From contig NZ_KB714693.1 of NCBI RefSeq assembly GCF_000349725.1, positions 206,598 through 270,597 on the forward strand: 64,000 bases of DNA, written 5' to 3'. The notes under the pieces are model-generated. The model worked only from the letters and a program-made list of their open reading frames with translations, had not been told where the DNA came from and searched no databases. Shown here one piece after another: positions 15,989 to 26,693 of the stretch. A program made the position numbers and the translations under genes. Source of the DNA: Ligilactobacillus pobuzihii E100301 = KCTC 13174 (GTDB lineage: Bacteria > Bacillota > Bacilli > Lactobacillales > Lactobacillaceae). The first letter of the stretch is position 1; every line of letters starts with the position of its first letter.

Positions 15989-17765
15989 ACAACGTGAATC
16001 AGTATGGTCTCATAGTATTCCGTGGAAAGAGCAGCTACAGATCATTAAGCGTCTCTTTTTATTTGCCAAACCTTTTAAGTGGTACTTTTACTTTTCGATC
16101 ATCTTTGCCGCGCTGGTCAGTGTGATCAATATTTTGCTGCCAAAAATTATCCAGCGTTTTATGGATAAGTACTTAGCATTAGGCAAAGCGGATGAAACGG
16201 TCATTTGGCTTTTTGCTGGGTTGTATTTTTTTGGTATGGTCTTTAAGGCTTTAACACAGTTTGGACAAACATATCTCTATAGTATGGGTGCCGAATATAT
16301 GTTAGAAGATACGCGAAAGATTTTATTTAAAAAACTTCACTCTTTAGGAATGCGTTATTTTGATCAAGTACCTAGTGGATCGATTTTGTCACGTTTAACC
16401 AATGATACAATGGCTTTTCAAAATTTTTGGCAGCTATTTAGTAGTTTGATCGTGGCAGTTTTTGCGATGGTTTCAGCCTTTATTGCAATGTTTGTCACAG
16501 ATAAGACGATTGCATTGTGGTTGCTTTTATTCATGCCTTTTTTAGCTGTTACGATTTGGTATTATCAGAAATATAGTTCTCGTGTTTACCGTCAAATGCG
16601 AGAAAAATTAAGTATTTTAAATAATAAATTAGCGGAATCGATCACAGGTGTGACCGTTATTCAGGATTTCAGACAAGAACAGCGTGTTGATCGGGAATTT
16701 GAAGATGTTAATAGTCAATATTACCAGACACGTAAAGCTATGATCCGCGTTAATTCTTTACTATTAAGCCCAATAGTTAACTTGTTTTATTCATTGGGGA
16801 CAGTCTTGATCTTAGGCATTTTTGGTGTTCGAGGACTGAGTGCGTATGTAGCTGCTGGTGTAGTCTATGCATTTGTAACTTACCTGGAAAACTTCTATAA
16901 TCCGTTGTCAGAAGTGATGGAATTTTTTAGTGACTTCCAAGATGGGATCGTAGCTGGTTCACGAGTGTTAAAGATCATAGACGATGATACTTTAGCTCCG
17001 ACACAAAAAAAAGGCGCGTCAGCTCGCTTGCAATTAGGTAAAGTCGAATTTCGACATGTGACTTTCTCTTATGATGGCAAGCATACGATCTTAAAGGATG
17101 TTTCCTTTATTGCCCATCCAGGTGAAACGATCGCATTAGTGGGACAAACTGGTAGTGGGAAAACTTCGATCATCAATGTCTTGATGCGTTTTTATGAATT
17201 TGGGACAGGTGAGATCTTGTTAGACGATCGTGATATTAGAGATTATCCGCTAGAAGAATTGCGAGCTAAATTGGGACTTGTTTTACAAGAACCTTATATG
17301 TTTTATGGTACGATCAAATCTAATATTCGGATGTTTAATGATGAGATCACGGATGATCAGATCAAACAAGCTGCAAAATTTGTCAATGCGGATCAGTTTA
17401 TTGAACAACTGCCTGGTAAATATGATGCTAAGGTTATTGAACGTGGTACAAGTTATTCTACTGGTCAAAAGCAATTGATAGCATTTGCGCGGACTGTGGC
17501 GACTGATCCGAAGATCCTGATCTTGGATGAAGCAACTTCTAATATTGATACTGAAACGGAAAAGATGATCCAGGAAGGATTGGACAAGATCCAACAAGGA
17601 CGAACGACGATAGCTGTTGCGCACCGCTTATCAACTATTCAAAATGCTGACCAGATCTTAGTTTTAAGCCAGGGACAAATTGTTGAACGTGGAACGAATA
17701 ATGAGTTACTAAAAAATCATGGGATGTATTATGATATGATCAGAAAACAAAATGCCGCACACTAA
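15981..17765 (+). CDS. ABC exporter half, catalytic subunit (MdlB/YheH-like)
   Basis: The product has 594 residues. A longer frame opens at 15915, but the ATG at 15981 has AAGGAGGG about 9 bases upstream and overlaps the partner stop, so it is preferred. It has six membrane helices, then Walker A GQTGSGKTS, signature STGQKQL, Walker B ILILDEATSNID with catalytic Glu present, and AHRLSTI. The signature starts STGQ instead of SGGQ, the usual asymmetry in heterodimers. It is translationally coupled to the upstream gene and closed by a terminator. Confidence 0.9.
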   Translation: MDEQRESVWSHSIPWKEQLQIIKRLFLFAKPFKWYFYFSIIFAALVSVINILLPKIIQRFMDKYLALGKADETVIWLFAGLYFFGMVFKALTQFGQTYLYSMGAEYMLEDTRKILFKKLHSLGMRYFDQVPSGSILSRLTNDTMAFQNFWQLFSSLIVAVFAMVSAFIAMFVTDKTIALWLLLFMPFLAVTIWYYQKYSSRVYRQMREKLSILNNKLAESITGVTVIQDFRQEQRVDREFEDVNSQYYQTRKAMIRVNSLLLSPIVNLFYSLGTVLILGIFGVRGLSAYVAAGVVYAFVTYLENFYNPLSEVMEFFSDFQDGIVAGSRVLKIIDDDTLAPTQKKGASARLQLGKVEFRHVTFSYDGKHTILKDVSFIAHPGETIALVGQTGSGKTSIINVLMRFYEFGTGEILLDDRDIRDYPLEELRAKLGLVLQEPYMFYGTIKSNIRMFNDEITDDQIKQAAKFVNADQFIEQLPGKYDAKVIERGTSYSTGQKQLIAFARTVATDPKILILDEATSNIDTETEKMIQEGLDKIQQGRTTIAVAHRLSTIQNADQILVLSQGQIVERGTNNELLKNHGMYYDMIRKQNAAH

Positions 17766-17785
17766 ATCATGGGCAAAATCGATTA

Positions 17786-17822
17786 AAAAGACAAACTGGG
17801 ATCTTCTGGTTTGTCTTTTTTT
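17786..17822 (+). terminator. Terminator after the first ABC exporter pair
   Basis: AAAGACAAAC / GTTTGTCTTT arms with a short loop and a T7 tail, about 20 bases after the stop. Confidence 0.9.
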
Positions 17823-17918
17823 GAATAAACATTCAATTGCTTGAATGGAAATCTGAGAAAGCGATGTGTGGCCGGCACATACATGTCAGACAAAGACGTG
17901 CTGTTAAAAAATACGTAT

Positions 17919-17954
17919 AAAAAAAGCCAAAAACCTAATAAGTAAGCTTTTGGC
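17919..17954 (-). terminator. Terminator for the minus-strand small-protein gene
   Basis: On the minus strand GCCAAAAGC pairs with GTTTTTGGC and is followed by a run of T, 25 bases after the small-protein stop. Confidence 0.7.
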
Positions 17955-17979
17955 AACCAAAAACAGCAATGAAAAAATA

Positions 17980-18258
17980 TTAACTTAAACGAGCGTGATT
18001 ATTTAAAAAACGTTGTTCGATCTCATTTTTAATCAGTTCAGCTTGGGCATGATCACTATTTTTGTGCTGTTTGACCAATTTTTCAAGCTGTTTGATCTGT
18101 AAGTGATCTAGTAGAAAAGAACGATCAACTAGACCAGATTTAACAAAATGTTCCATGCTGAATCTTTGTTCAATCACATTGTTTGACGAAAGATAGAGAC
18201 AATAATCGGCGAAGTCTTCTAGTAACCTCGGTGAGATGTCTTCTTTTTCTTCATTCAT
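17980..18258 (-). CDS. Small protein of unknown function, paralogous family member 1
   Basis: The product has 92 residues with AAGGGGAGAG just upstream of its ATG. No known family recognised. It aligns with two other small proteins in this window (37924-38190 and 38332-38592). The N-terminal motif LLEDFADYCLYLSSNNVIEQ corresponds to LLVDFPDFALY..DNVVQRYSM in member 2, and the C-terminus IEQRFLNN corresponds to IKQQFL and IEDRFLQ. It is mostly helical and charged, has no signal peptide, and is probably cytosolic. It has its own terminator and seems monocistronic. The stretch 18259-18560 holds nothing recognisable beyond its ribosome site. Confidence 0.75.
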   Translation of the reverse strand: MNEEKEDISPRLLEDFADYCLYLSSNNVIEQRFSMEHFVKSGLVDRSFLLDHLQIKQLEKLVKQHKNSDHAQAELIKNEIEQRFLNNHARLS

Positions 18259-18560
18259 TGAACTCTCCCCTTATGCCATCCGTATCTTAACAAGATCAAC
18301 TACCAGATCTTATTAAGAATTAAAGTTCACCAAACATTAGTCAGCAAAAATACATTTGGTTATGAATAGTAAGTCAAATTATGACCAACCTTTAGAATAA
18401 TACATTGTCCGAGTTTCGTAAAGAGTGAAAACTTATAAAAAACTTGACTGTAAGTTATAGCAATATTCGAGATACGAAATAGTTTTATATAAAAGAAACG
18501 TTTGGAATTTAGGAGTGGTTTGTCACACGAATATAGTCCTAAAATCAGGCATTTTTGTAT

Positions 18561-19496
18561 CTATTTTTTGATTTTATTAGTCCGTTGGCTGATCGTGACA
18601 AAAGTATCTACTAAGTTTTTTTCAACTTCTGAGAGTTCCTTTTTGGAAGAATAAGCAATGAAGTAGCGTAAAGTCAGATCTTCTTCTTCAAGCGGATAAA
18701 GATCATAGTCTCCTTGTGTCAAGTGTGCCACAATACTTTGTGGGATAACGGTGATCCCAGTGCCTTGGGCGCAAAGGCCTGCGACCATTTCGATATTTTC
18801 GCTTTCCATAACGATATGCGGTTTAACTTGGTTTTTTTGTAACAAGCCATCAACTTGGTGTCTGATAGCGGAGCCAGTTTTGCTCAAAACTAAAGGCTCT
18901 GATAGTAGTTTTTGTATATCGAGTGAATGTGGCGTTAGTGTGTTAGTTTTACCTTGATAAAATTTGTTGCCTGCGGGGATCACCGCAAAATAAGGCTCAT
19001 GGCCAGTTGAAACTACAGTCAGGTTGGGAGACACAGTTTCAGGATTTTGGCCGACGTAAAAATCAACTTCACCATTTTCAACCTTTTGTTCACTTTTAGA
19101 CGGTAGCCCTTCATTTAAGATGATTTGAACATTTGGGTGATTTTTGATGAATTGCGGTATAAATAAGGGCAAAATAAACGATCCCATCGATGGCAAAACA
19201 CCGATCTTGAGTGGAACATTATTATTATTGTACTGTGTTAATTTATGTTGGAAACTAACCTCTTCTTGATTAATATTTTCTAAGTACTGGTAGTATAGTT
19301 TACCGGCTGCGGTCAATTGTAAATGCGTACTGTGACGGTTGATCAACTCTACTCCCATTTCTTTTTCCTTGCGGCGCACTAATTGAGTTAAATACGGTTG
19401 TGAAATGTAGAGCTGTTGTGCCGCTTTTGTGAAGTTTCCATATCTTAATAAGGTGTCTAAGTACTGTAACATTATGGCCGGATCTTTAGTAGTCAT
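18561..19496 (-). CDS. LysR-family transcriptional regulator
   Basis: The frame opens at 19556, but the ATG at 19496 has AAAAGGAGAG at suitable spacing and starts directly before the DNA-binding domain, giving 311 residues, the usual LysR length. The winged helix covers residues ~5-65 (YGNFTKAAQQLYISQPYLTQ), then an effector-binding domain of two periplasmic-binding-like lobes. It is divergent from the fumarate reductase-like gene at 19842 and is the obvious candidate for its control. The inducer is unknown. Confidence 0.9.
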   Translation of the reverse strand: MTTKDPAIMLQYLDTLLRYGNFTKAAQQLYISQPYLTQLVRRKEKEMGVELINRHSTHLQLTAAGKLYYQYLENINQEEVSFQHKLTQYNNNNVPLKIGVLPSMGSFILPLFIPQFIKNHPNVQIILNEGLPSKSEQKVENGEVDFYVGQNPETVSPNLTVVSTGHEPYFAVIPAGNKFYQGKTNTLTPHSLDIQKLLSEPLVLSKTGSAIRHQVDGLLQKNQVKPHIVMESENIEMVAGLCAQGTGITVIPQSIVAHLTQGDYDLYPLEEEDLTLRYFIAYSSKKELSEVEKNLVDTFVTISQRTNKIKK

Positions 19497-19637
19497 GTCA
19501 TCTCTCCTTTTTGATAACACTTTTGTTATAATGTAATAATAAAATAAACACTTCACAAACGCAAGCGCATTCGTTACACTAAAGATGTACTGATAGTCAT
19601 CTAATTAAAAAACATTTATGTCTTTATACATCAGCTA

Positions 19638-19708
19638 AGAAAGCGATTTCCCGAATAAAGAAAGTGATTATGATGTAAATAAAACCAACTGATGAAAAGT
19701 GATTTAAT
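19638..19708. promoter_or_regulatory. Intergenic control region with repeated AAAGYGATT motifs
   Basis: Between the divergent genes the motif occurs as AGAAAGCGATTTCC (19638-19651, also 12 of 14 to cre), AGAAAGTGATTA about 20 bp later, and GAAAAGTGATTT further on. These are direct repeats and may be sites for the LysR protein or CcpA. The rest of 19497-19841 is AT-rich. Confidence 0.35.
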
Positions 19709-19841
19709 TTGTTTTCTTGACTAAATATAAGATAAAGTTCACATTTTTATTTCTGTTATTACAAAATAAAAATAGTTAATGTTTTTTGTTATATATGGTT
19801 ATATCATAAATTTTTAATCAATAAGAAGTGGGGTAGATCAT

Positions 19842-21755
19842 ATGAAGAACCGTGCGGATGAAATTAATTTTAAACCAGGGACATATTCAGTGACTGCAAG
19901 TGGTCATAATGGGAAGGTACCGATGAAGGTCACTTTCTCAAAAGACCGGATCGAAAATATTGATATTGATACTAAAGGTGAAACAACAGGGATCGCAGAT
20001 ACTGTTTGGGAACGGATGCCTGAACAGATCATCTCCGGACAGACTTTAAATATTGATGCGGTTTCTGGTGCTTCTGATACAAGTCGTGGCGTGTTGAATG
20101 GTGTTGCTGATGCTGTTACTTTAGCTGGTGTGGATCCGGAAGCTTTGAAACAACGTCCTAAACCAGTTAAAAGTAATGCTCCAAAAGTTGTAGAATATGA
20201 CGCTGACGTAGTTGTAGTTGGTGGTGGTGGTACTGGTTTGAGTGCTGCTGCAACTTCACTTCAAACTGGTAAAAAGACGATCTTAGTTGAAAAATTCCCA
20301 GCTGTTGGTGGTAATACGATCCGGACAGGGGGGCCATTGAACGCATCTGACCCAGAATGGCAAAATACCTTTGATGCTTTGGCAGGTGAAGATACGACTT
20401 TAAAGAATCTGATGGAAACACCAGATGATAAGATCGATCCGGAATATTTGGATGACTTCCATGAGCTACAAGGTCAATTAAAAGAGTATTTGGATAGTGG
20501 CGCACATTTCTTGTTTGATTCTAAATTATTACATGAGATACAAACTTACCTTGGTGGTAAACGGACTGACTTAAAGGGTAATGAGATCCATGGTGACTAT
20601 AACTTAGTTAAAACTTTAGTTAATAATGCTTTGAATTCAGTCAAATGGTTACAAAGCATTGGAGTACGTTTTGACCCGGATGAAGTGACGATGCCAGTTG
20701 GTGCTAAGTGGCGTCGAGGTCATAAACCATTAGAAAATCAAGGGTATGAATATATTTCTAACTTAAAGAGATATGTTAAAGAACAAGGCGGCACGATCAT
20801 TACTGATACTCGTGTTAAAAAACTTTTGAAAGAAAACAACACGATCGTTGGGTTAGAAGCAACTAACGCCGATGATCAAAAAGTTATCGTGCATGCTAAT
20901 GCCGTGATCCTGGCTTCAGGCGGTTTCGCCGCTAATACTAAGATGGTTCAGCAATATAATACCTACTGGACAAAGGTTGATGACGATATTGCAACTTCTA
21001 ACTCACCGGCAATTACAGGTGATGGGATCAAGTTAGGGACAGATGTTGGCGCTGATTTAATTGGTATGGGATTTTCACAGATGATGCCAGTTTCTGATCC
21101 TGTGACGGGTGAGCTCTTTAGTGGTTTGCAAGTACCGCCGGCAAATTTTGTGATGGTCAATAATAAGGGTGACCGTTTCGTTGACGAATATGAAAGCCGG
21201 GACGTTTTGTCTCAAGCTGCGATCGATAATGGTGGTTTATTCTATTTGATCGCTGATGAAAATATTAAGGGAACAGCTTACAATACAAGTCAAGAAAAAA
21301 TCGATGAACAAGTTGAGGCTGGTACTTTATTTAAAGATGATACTTTGGAAGGTTTGGCTAAACAAATCAAAGTTGATCCAGCTGAATTTGTTAAAACAAT
21401 TGAGAATTATAATTCATATGTTGATGCAGGTAAAGATCCGGAATTTGGCAAAGATGTCTTTGATTTGAAAGTTGAAAAAGCACCGTTCTATGCAACACCG
21501 CGTAAACCAGCTTTGCACCACACTATGGGTGGCTTGAAAATCGATTCAAGTGCACATGTTTTAGATGCAGCTGGTAAACAAATTGATGGTTTGTACGCAG
21601 CCGGAGAAGTTGCTGGTGGTTTGCATGCGGGTAATCGTTTAGGTGGCAACTCCTTAGCTGATATCTTTACCTTTGGTCGGATCGCTGCGCAAACTGCTGC
21701 TTTGGAACATCAAGAAGCTCAGTCAGATGCAACGACTTCCCCAAGTCAAGCTTGA
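19842..21755 (+). CDS. Fumarate reductase-like flavoprotein with covalent-FMN domain
   Basis: The product has 637 residues; the ATG follows AAGTGGGG. Residues ~10-95 are an FMN_bind domain with the flavinylation-type motif DAVSGAS (serine where many members have threonine). From ~125 comes a FAD_binding_2 fumarate reductase/succinate dehydrogenase flavoprotein domain: [38 protein letters not shown], then [21 protein letters not shown]. There is no export signal, so it is cytosolic and probably an NAD(P)H- or flavin-linked reductase of fumarate or a related enoate. Fumarate, urocanate and acrylate reductases share this layout; the substrate is not certain. It is adjacent to a divergent LysR gene. 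Confidence 0.88.
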   Translation: MKNRADEINFKPGTYSVTASGHNGKVPMKVTFSKDRIENIDIDTKGETTGIADTVWERMPEQIISGQTLNIDAVSGASDTSRGVLNGVADAVTLAGVDPEALKQRPKPVKSNAPKVVEYDADVVVVGGGGTGLSAAATSLQTGKKTILVEKFPAVGGNTIRTGGPLNASDPEWQNTFDALAGEDTTLKNLMETPDDKIDPEYLDDFHELQGQLKEYLDSGAHFLFDSKLLHEIQTYLGGKRTDLKGNEIHGDYNLVKTLVNNALNSVKWLQSIGVRFDPDEVTMPVGAKWRRGHKPLENQGYEYISNLKRYVKEQGGTIITDTRVKKLLKENNTIVGLEATNADDQKVIVHANAVILASGGFAANTKMVQQYNTYWTKVDDDIATSNSPAITGDGIKLGTDVGADLIGMGFSQMMPVSDPVTGELFSGLQVPPANFVMVNNKGDRFVDEYESRDVLSQAAIDNGGLFYLIADENIKGTAYNTSQEKIDEQVEAGTLFKDDTLEGLAKQIKVDPAEFVKTIENYNSYVDAGKDPEFGKDVFDLKVEKAPFYATPRKPALHHTMGGLKIDSSAHVLDAAGKQIDGLYAAGEVAGGLHAGNRLGGNSLADIFTFGRIAAQTAALEHQEAQSDATTSPSQA

Positions 21756-21776
21756 TCAATCAAATAATCGCAGGAA

Positions 21777-21987
21777 GAAAGTGAAACAAAAGGCGTTTTG
21801 AAGTTGCTTTGTAACGACGCTCGCATTATTTGGGGTTGTAGCAAAGAGGAGGACAAAAATAAAGAAATTATTTTTACAATCAGACTTCAATCTTTTGAAA
21901 CACGTTTAAGGGTCGTCGATCTATCCCGTTGAATGGGCTAAATCGACGGCCCTTTTTATGATTCACAGTTAGTTATGTTCCGGCTCT
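21777..21987 (+). repeat. Interspersed repeat type A, copy 3 (full length, diverged)
   Basis: Diverged ends GAAAGTGAAACAAAAGG and ATGTTCCGGCTC. It contains the GTCGTCGAT / ATCGACGGC hairpin and the central GTAGCAAAGAGGAGGACA. It lies 22 bp after the flavoprotein stop. Confidence 0.8.
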
Positions 21988-22106
21988 TTTTGTTTACATG
22001 TTTCATCTTAGGCCGGATAAGTCTTTGAGGTATAGTTGTTGATGAATATACGCTATAATTGAACTTAAAATTATGTACAGAAATAAAAAAGAAGGAGTTA
22101 TAAATA

Positions 22107-23177
22107 ATGGCATTGACTATTAGTGATATTACTTGCGAAACGTCATATACACCCTTAAAACACCCATTCGTTACGGCACAACATACGGTCAAAGAAATTG
22201 CTGCGATCGGTGTGACGATCAGTTTGGAAAATGGCTTAGTAGGTCATGGAGCTGCGACAGCTAATGAAGTTGTCACAGGGGATACCTTGGATTCTGCTTT
22301 GGTAATACTCAGAGAGGTTTTTAAACCGCGACTTTTGGGGCACGATCTTAATGGTTGGGAATTTTTATTAGGACAAGTACACAGCGCGATCAAAGGCAAT
22401 GGTCCCGCTAAAGCTGCATGTGAGATCGCTTTGTATGACTTAAGGGCCCAACTTTTTCAAGTGCCACTATATCAATATCTTGGTGGTTTTAGCAGTAGTG
22501 TCGCAACTGACTTTACGATCGGTATTGGGCAACCAGAAGCAATGGTAAAAGAAGCCCTTGAAAAACAAGCGGCGGGTTTTAAATCATTAAAAATAAAAGT
22601 CGGTGGAACAGATATTTCAAAAGAAGTCGACCGGATCCAAAAAATCGCGCAGGCGACACAAAAATCAACGCGTTTACGGATCGATGCTAACCAGGCGTGG
22701 AATGCTAAAGAAAGTTTGCAATTGATCAGCCAATTGTCGAATTTAACAGATAGGATCGACTTTATCGAACAGCCAGTTAAAGCCAATGATATCAGAGGAC
22801 TAAAGCATGTAACGAAGAATTCTGTTATGCCTATCATGGCCGATGAAAGTGTCTTTTCTGCTCAAGATGCTTTAAATCTGTTACAACAGGGTGCATGTGA
22901 TTATATTAATATCAAACTAATGAAAACTGGTGGTTTAAGTCAGGCGGAAAAAATCAATCAGCTCTGTGAACTCTATGGAGTCAATTGCATGGTCGGTTGT
23001 ATGATTGAATCAGCCAGTGGGATCGCAGCTGCGACAGCTTTTGCGGCAGCCCACCAGAACGTCAAATTCGCTGATTTGGATTCTGTTTTCATGGCAGCAT
23101 ATACGGCTGATGATGTACCATATGCATTGGACCATGATAGTTTTATCTTAAAAGAAAAACCTGGTTTAGGTTTTTAA
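22107..23177 (+). CDS. Dipeptide epimerase (L-Ala-D/L-Glu type), enolase superfamily
   Basis: The product has 356 residues; the ATG follows AAGAAGGAG. It has an N-terminal capping domain and a TIM barrel with the KxK acid/base motif (SLKIKVGG near 160), metal ligands in LRIDANQAW (Asp), DFIEQPV (Glu) and IMADES (Asp), and INIKLMKTGGL carrying the opposite-face Lys. This matches muconate-lactonizing subgroup dipeptide epimerases, which interconvert L-Ala-L-Glu and L-Ala-D-Glu during murein peptide recycling. Specificity within the subgroup is inferred. It stands between repeats A3 and B2. Confidence 0.87.
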   Translation: MALTISDITCETSYTPLKHPFVTAQHTVKEIAAIGVTISLENGLVGHGAATANEVVTGDTLDSALVILREVFKPRLLGHDLNGWEFLLGQVHSAIKGNGPAKAACEIALYDLRAQLFQVPLYQYLGGFSSSVATDFTIGIGQPEAMVKEALEKQAAGFKSLKIKVGGTDISKEVDRIQKIAQATQKSTRLRIDANQAWNAKESLQLISQLSNLTDRIDFIEQPVKANDIRGLKHVTKNSVMPIMADESVFSAQDALNLLQQGACDYINIKLMKTGGLSQAEKINQLCELYGVNCMVGCMIESASGIAAATAFAAAHQNVKFADLDSVFMAAYTADDVPYALDHDSFILKEKPGLGF

Positions 23178-23220
23178 ATGTTTGTGTTATTAAACGCCGA
23201 GTATGGTTTGTTATAAAAAA

Positions 23221-23429
23221 GAGAGCGGGACAAAAGTCGTTTTGAATTCGGTGTGTAATGTCGTTTACGTCATTTTTGGTCGTAGCAAAGTGCAGGACAA
23301 GAATGGCGTAAATGACATTACATTGAGGATTCAGACTTTTGAAACGCGTTTATGCTGTAAAAATTAGAAGCGATAATTTGATTATTTTTAGCAAAAGAAG
23401 AGACTGGGATATTGTTTTGTCCCAGCCTC
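23221..23429 (+). repeat. Interspersed repeat type B, copy 2 (209 bp)
   Basis: GAGAGCGGGACAAAAGTCG to TTTTGTCCCAGCCTC. The central stem pairs TGTAATGTCGTTTACGTCAT with ATGGCGTAAATGACATTACA; its few DNA mismatches would be G-U pairs in RNA. By eye it is roughly 92% identical to copy 3. It lies 44 bp after the epimerase stop. Confidence 0.88.
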
Positions 23430-23531
23430 TTTTCGTGAGAAATCAATTTGTTTATTGATTGATAAAAAAGCTCTTTTAAGGCTGAATTTTTACATTATTC
23501 CAGCTGCTTTTTTATAAGGTTTATTGTTTAT

Positions 23532-24386
<855 letters not shown>

Positions 24387-24400
24387 TTAACAGAAAACTC

Positions 24401-24609
24401 GAGAGCGGGACAAAAGTCGGTTTGAAGCCGGTGTGTAACGTCGTTTACGCCATTTTTGGCCGTAGCGAAGCGCAGGACAGGAATGACGTAAATGGCATTA
24501 CATTGAGGATTCAGACTTTTAAAACGCGTTTATGCCATAAAAATTACAAGTGATAATTTGATTATTTTTAGCAAAAGAAGAGACTGGAATATTGTTTTGT
24601 CCCAGCCTC
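24401..24609 (+). repeat. Interspersed repeat type B, copy 3 (209 bp)
   Basis: GAGAGCGGGACAAAAGTCGG to TTTTGTCCCAGCCTC, with a complete central stem and GGCCGTAGCGAAGCGCAGGA. It lies between the acetoin reductase promoter and the 3' end of the oleate hydratase gene. A 64-codon plus-strand ORF across it is a by-product of the repeat. Confidence 0.88.
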
Positions 24610-24613
24610 AATT

Positions 24614-24643
24614 CAATATAGTTGCGTTATAAGCAACTATATT
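24614..24643. terminator. Perfect hairpin at the 3' end of the oleate hydratase gene
   Basis: CAATATAGTTGC / GCAACTATATTG is a perfect 12-bp stem with a 6-base loop. On the plus strand AGATCATTTTTT follows; on the minus strand there is no T run. It may stabilise the hydratase mRNA end or stop plus-strand transcription. Confidence 0.5.
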
Positions 24644-24659
24644 GAGATCATTTTTTAAT

Positions 24660-26432
24660 TTAAATTAGTTTAGCATCTTCTAATAATTTACCGATCCAAG
24701 TTCCCTTAACTTTCTGTAGTCCTTTATTTTTAACAAATTCCGGAATGGGTAGGTCACTATCAGTCAGTTTTTGTTTGTCATTTAGATAATACATTGACTT
24801 TAAGAGTTCACGAATATCGTAAATTGAATTAAAAACTTCTGGCACTCCACGATCAACGTTTAGTAAGTTATAAACTGATTCCATGGCTGTTCTGATTGAA
24901 TATTCGGTCGTAAAGACTGTGTCACGCGTTGGCGATTCCGCGAAGTTACCGATGAAAGCAAGATTCTTTGAACCAGTTGGCACAACATTAGGACGGTCAC
25001 CTTTGACACGTGGCATAAAGTATGAAGTAACAAATGGCATGTAAACTGGGTTGGTATTGATTGAATCTTGCTTTGACAATTTATTGATCAATGTCTCTGG
25101 TACCCCTAAATGATATAACCATTCTTCAGTGATCTCTTCTCCTGTACAGTCAACCACGTTTTTTTGGATATAGTCACCTGGCGTATTTGAATACAAAGCA
25201 TAGATCCAAACGATGGTTTCATTTTCTTTTTGATCTTTAAAGTGTGGTTGACGATGAATGCAAAAACTCATCATCCAATTTGAATCTTTAATAGTAATGA
25301 TCCCACCAGTGTTAACTTTGCCATCGTGTAGATCACGTTTAGTTAAACGTTCAATATAAGGATCTATGGCTGTATTTTTAATAGTTGCTGTGGCTGAAAT
25401 ATGCCATGCTTTTTCTGGTAAATCCTGGTAAAAGACCTTAGGATGGCCAAATTCAGAAGATTGTTCTGCTAAATTTTCCCATAATTCCCAGCTTGGTCCC
25501 GGCTCATCAGTGATTTTAGCTGGTGTGTGATGGTCACCATAAGTGGAGCTTTCAGTGATCGAACCGTTTGTGATAAAGACGATATCATCGTCAGTTAAGG
25601 TGATCTCTTGTGGAGAATCGTCGACAGTCATCTGTAATTTCTTAGCGTGTTTTTCACTATTAGCAGTCTCAACGATAACATTATTAACTACAGTATTGAA
25701 TTGGAAATCAACACCATGGTCTTCCAAGTACTTGACGATCGGTAAAGTCATTGAGTCATACTGGTTGTGTTTATTAAATTTAAGGGCGGTAAAGTCAGGC
25801 AGACCATCGATATGGTGGATAAAACGCATGCAGTATCGGCGCATTTCAACGGCCGAATGCCATTTTTCAAAGGCAAACATGGTGGACCAGTAGTACCAGA
25901 AATTAGTTTTGAAAAATTCTGCTGAAAAATATTCTTCAATCGTTTCTGTGCCTAACTGTTCTTCAGGAGTCATGATCAATTTGATGATTTCTTTGGAAGT
26001 TTTACCTAGAGTATATTTACCATCATCTGGGACTTCATTACCGCGGTTATAAATTAAGCGACAATTAGATGAGTTCGGATCATCCTTATCAAGCCAATAA
26101 TATTCGTCTAGATATGAAGCTCCTGGAACTTCAAGTGATGGGATCGAACTATACATGTCCCACATACATTCGAAGTGGTTTTCCATTTCCCGGCCGCCAC
26201 GTGTCACAAAACCGATGTCTGGTTTGTTAGCACCGTCTAAAGAACCACCTGCCACAGGTAATTCTTCTAAAATGTGGATCTGTTCGCCAGGCATTTGTGC
26301 ATCACGGACTAAGAAAACAGCAGCAGCGAGTCCTGCTAAGCCTCCACCAACGATATAAGCTTTTTTATGGTCAACACCCGCAGGTTTGCGTGCATGGACA
26401 AGAGCTTCATAATTTCCATTTGAATAATACAT
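24660..26432 (-). CDS. ohyA: Oleate hydratase (FAD-dependent, MCRA family)
   Basis: The product has 590 residues; the ATG follows AAAGGAGATC. It has an N-terminal FAD motif VGGGLAGLAAAVFLVRDA, GGSLDGANKPDIGFVTRGGREMENHFECMW as in the myosin-cross-reactive antigen family, and a C-terminal FIGNFAESPTRDTVFTTEYS. The enzyme adds water across the cis-9 double bond of oleate and linoleate, forming 10-hydroxy fatty acids and detoxifying host unsaturated fatty acids at the membrane face. Length is within the family range. It is transcribed alone, towards a perfect hairpin. Confidence 0.95.
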   Translation of the reverse strand: MYYSNGNYEALVHARKPAGVDHKKAYIVGGGLAGLAAAVFLVRDAQMPGEQIHILEELPVAGGSLDGANKPDIGFVTRGGREMENHFECMWDMYSSIPSLEVPGASYLDEYYWLDKDDPNSSNCRLIYNRGNEVPDDGKYTLGKTSKEIIKLIMTPEEQLGTETIEEYFSAEFFKTNFWYYWSTMFAFEKWHSAVEMRRYCMRFIHHIDGLPDFTALKFNKHNQYDSMTLPIVKYLEDHGVDFQFNTVVNNVIVETANSEKHAKKLQMTVDDSPQEITLTDDDIVFITNGSITESSTYGDHHTPAKITDEPGPSWELWENLAEQSSEFGHPKVFYQDLPEKAWHISATATIKNTAIDPYIERLTKRDLHDGKVNTGGIITIKDSNWMMSFCIHRQPHFKDQKENETIVWIYALYSNTPGDYIQKNVVDCTGEEITEEWLYHLGVPETLINKLSKQDSINTNPVYMPFVTSYFMPRVKGDRPNVVPTGSKNLAFIGNFAESPTRDTVFTTEYSIRTAMESVYNLLNVDRGVPEVFNSIYDIRELLKSMYYLNDKQKLTDSDLPIPEFVKNKGLQKVKGTWIGKLLEDAKLI

Positions 26433-26552
26433 CGAATAGATCTCCTTTCCTTTATCAACTTACAAAGTCCATTATAGCTGGTTTAGATAAAATGTTCACA
26501 AATTGACACTTAGGATCTCTGAATTTAGTTAAATTTTTAAGTTTGAAATAAA

Positions 26553-26684
26553 GAGAATAACGCAAGCGTTGTTACAGTAAGGCTTCAATCTTTTGGAACA
26601 CGTTTAAGGGCCGTTGATTTACCCCATTTAATGAGATAGATCGACGTCCCTTTTAGTATCGCACAGCTAGTTTTGTCCCAGCTC
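26553..26684 (+). repeat. Interspersed repeat type A, copy 4 (5'-truncated)
   Basis: The left terminal repeat is missing; the copy starts in AACGCAAGCGTTGTTACAG and ends TTTTGTCCCAGCTCC. The GGCCGTTGAT hairpin is kept. It lies at the 3' end of the minus-strand peptidase gene. Confidence 0.8.
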
Positions 26685-26693
26685 CATCCGTAA

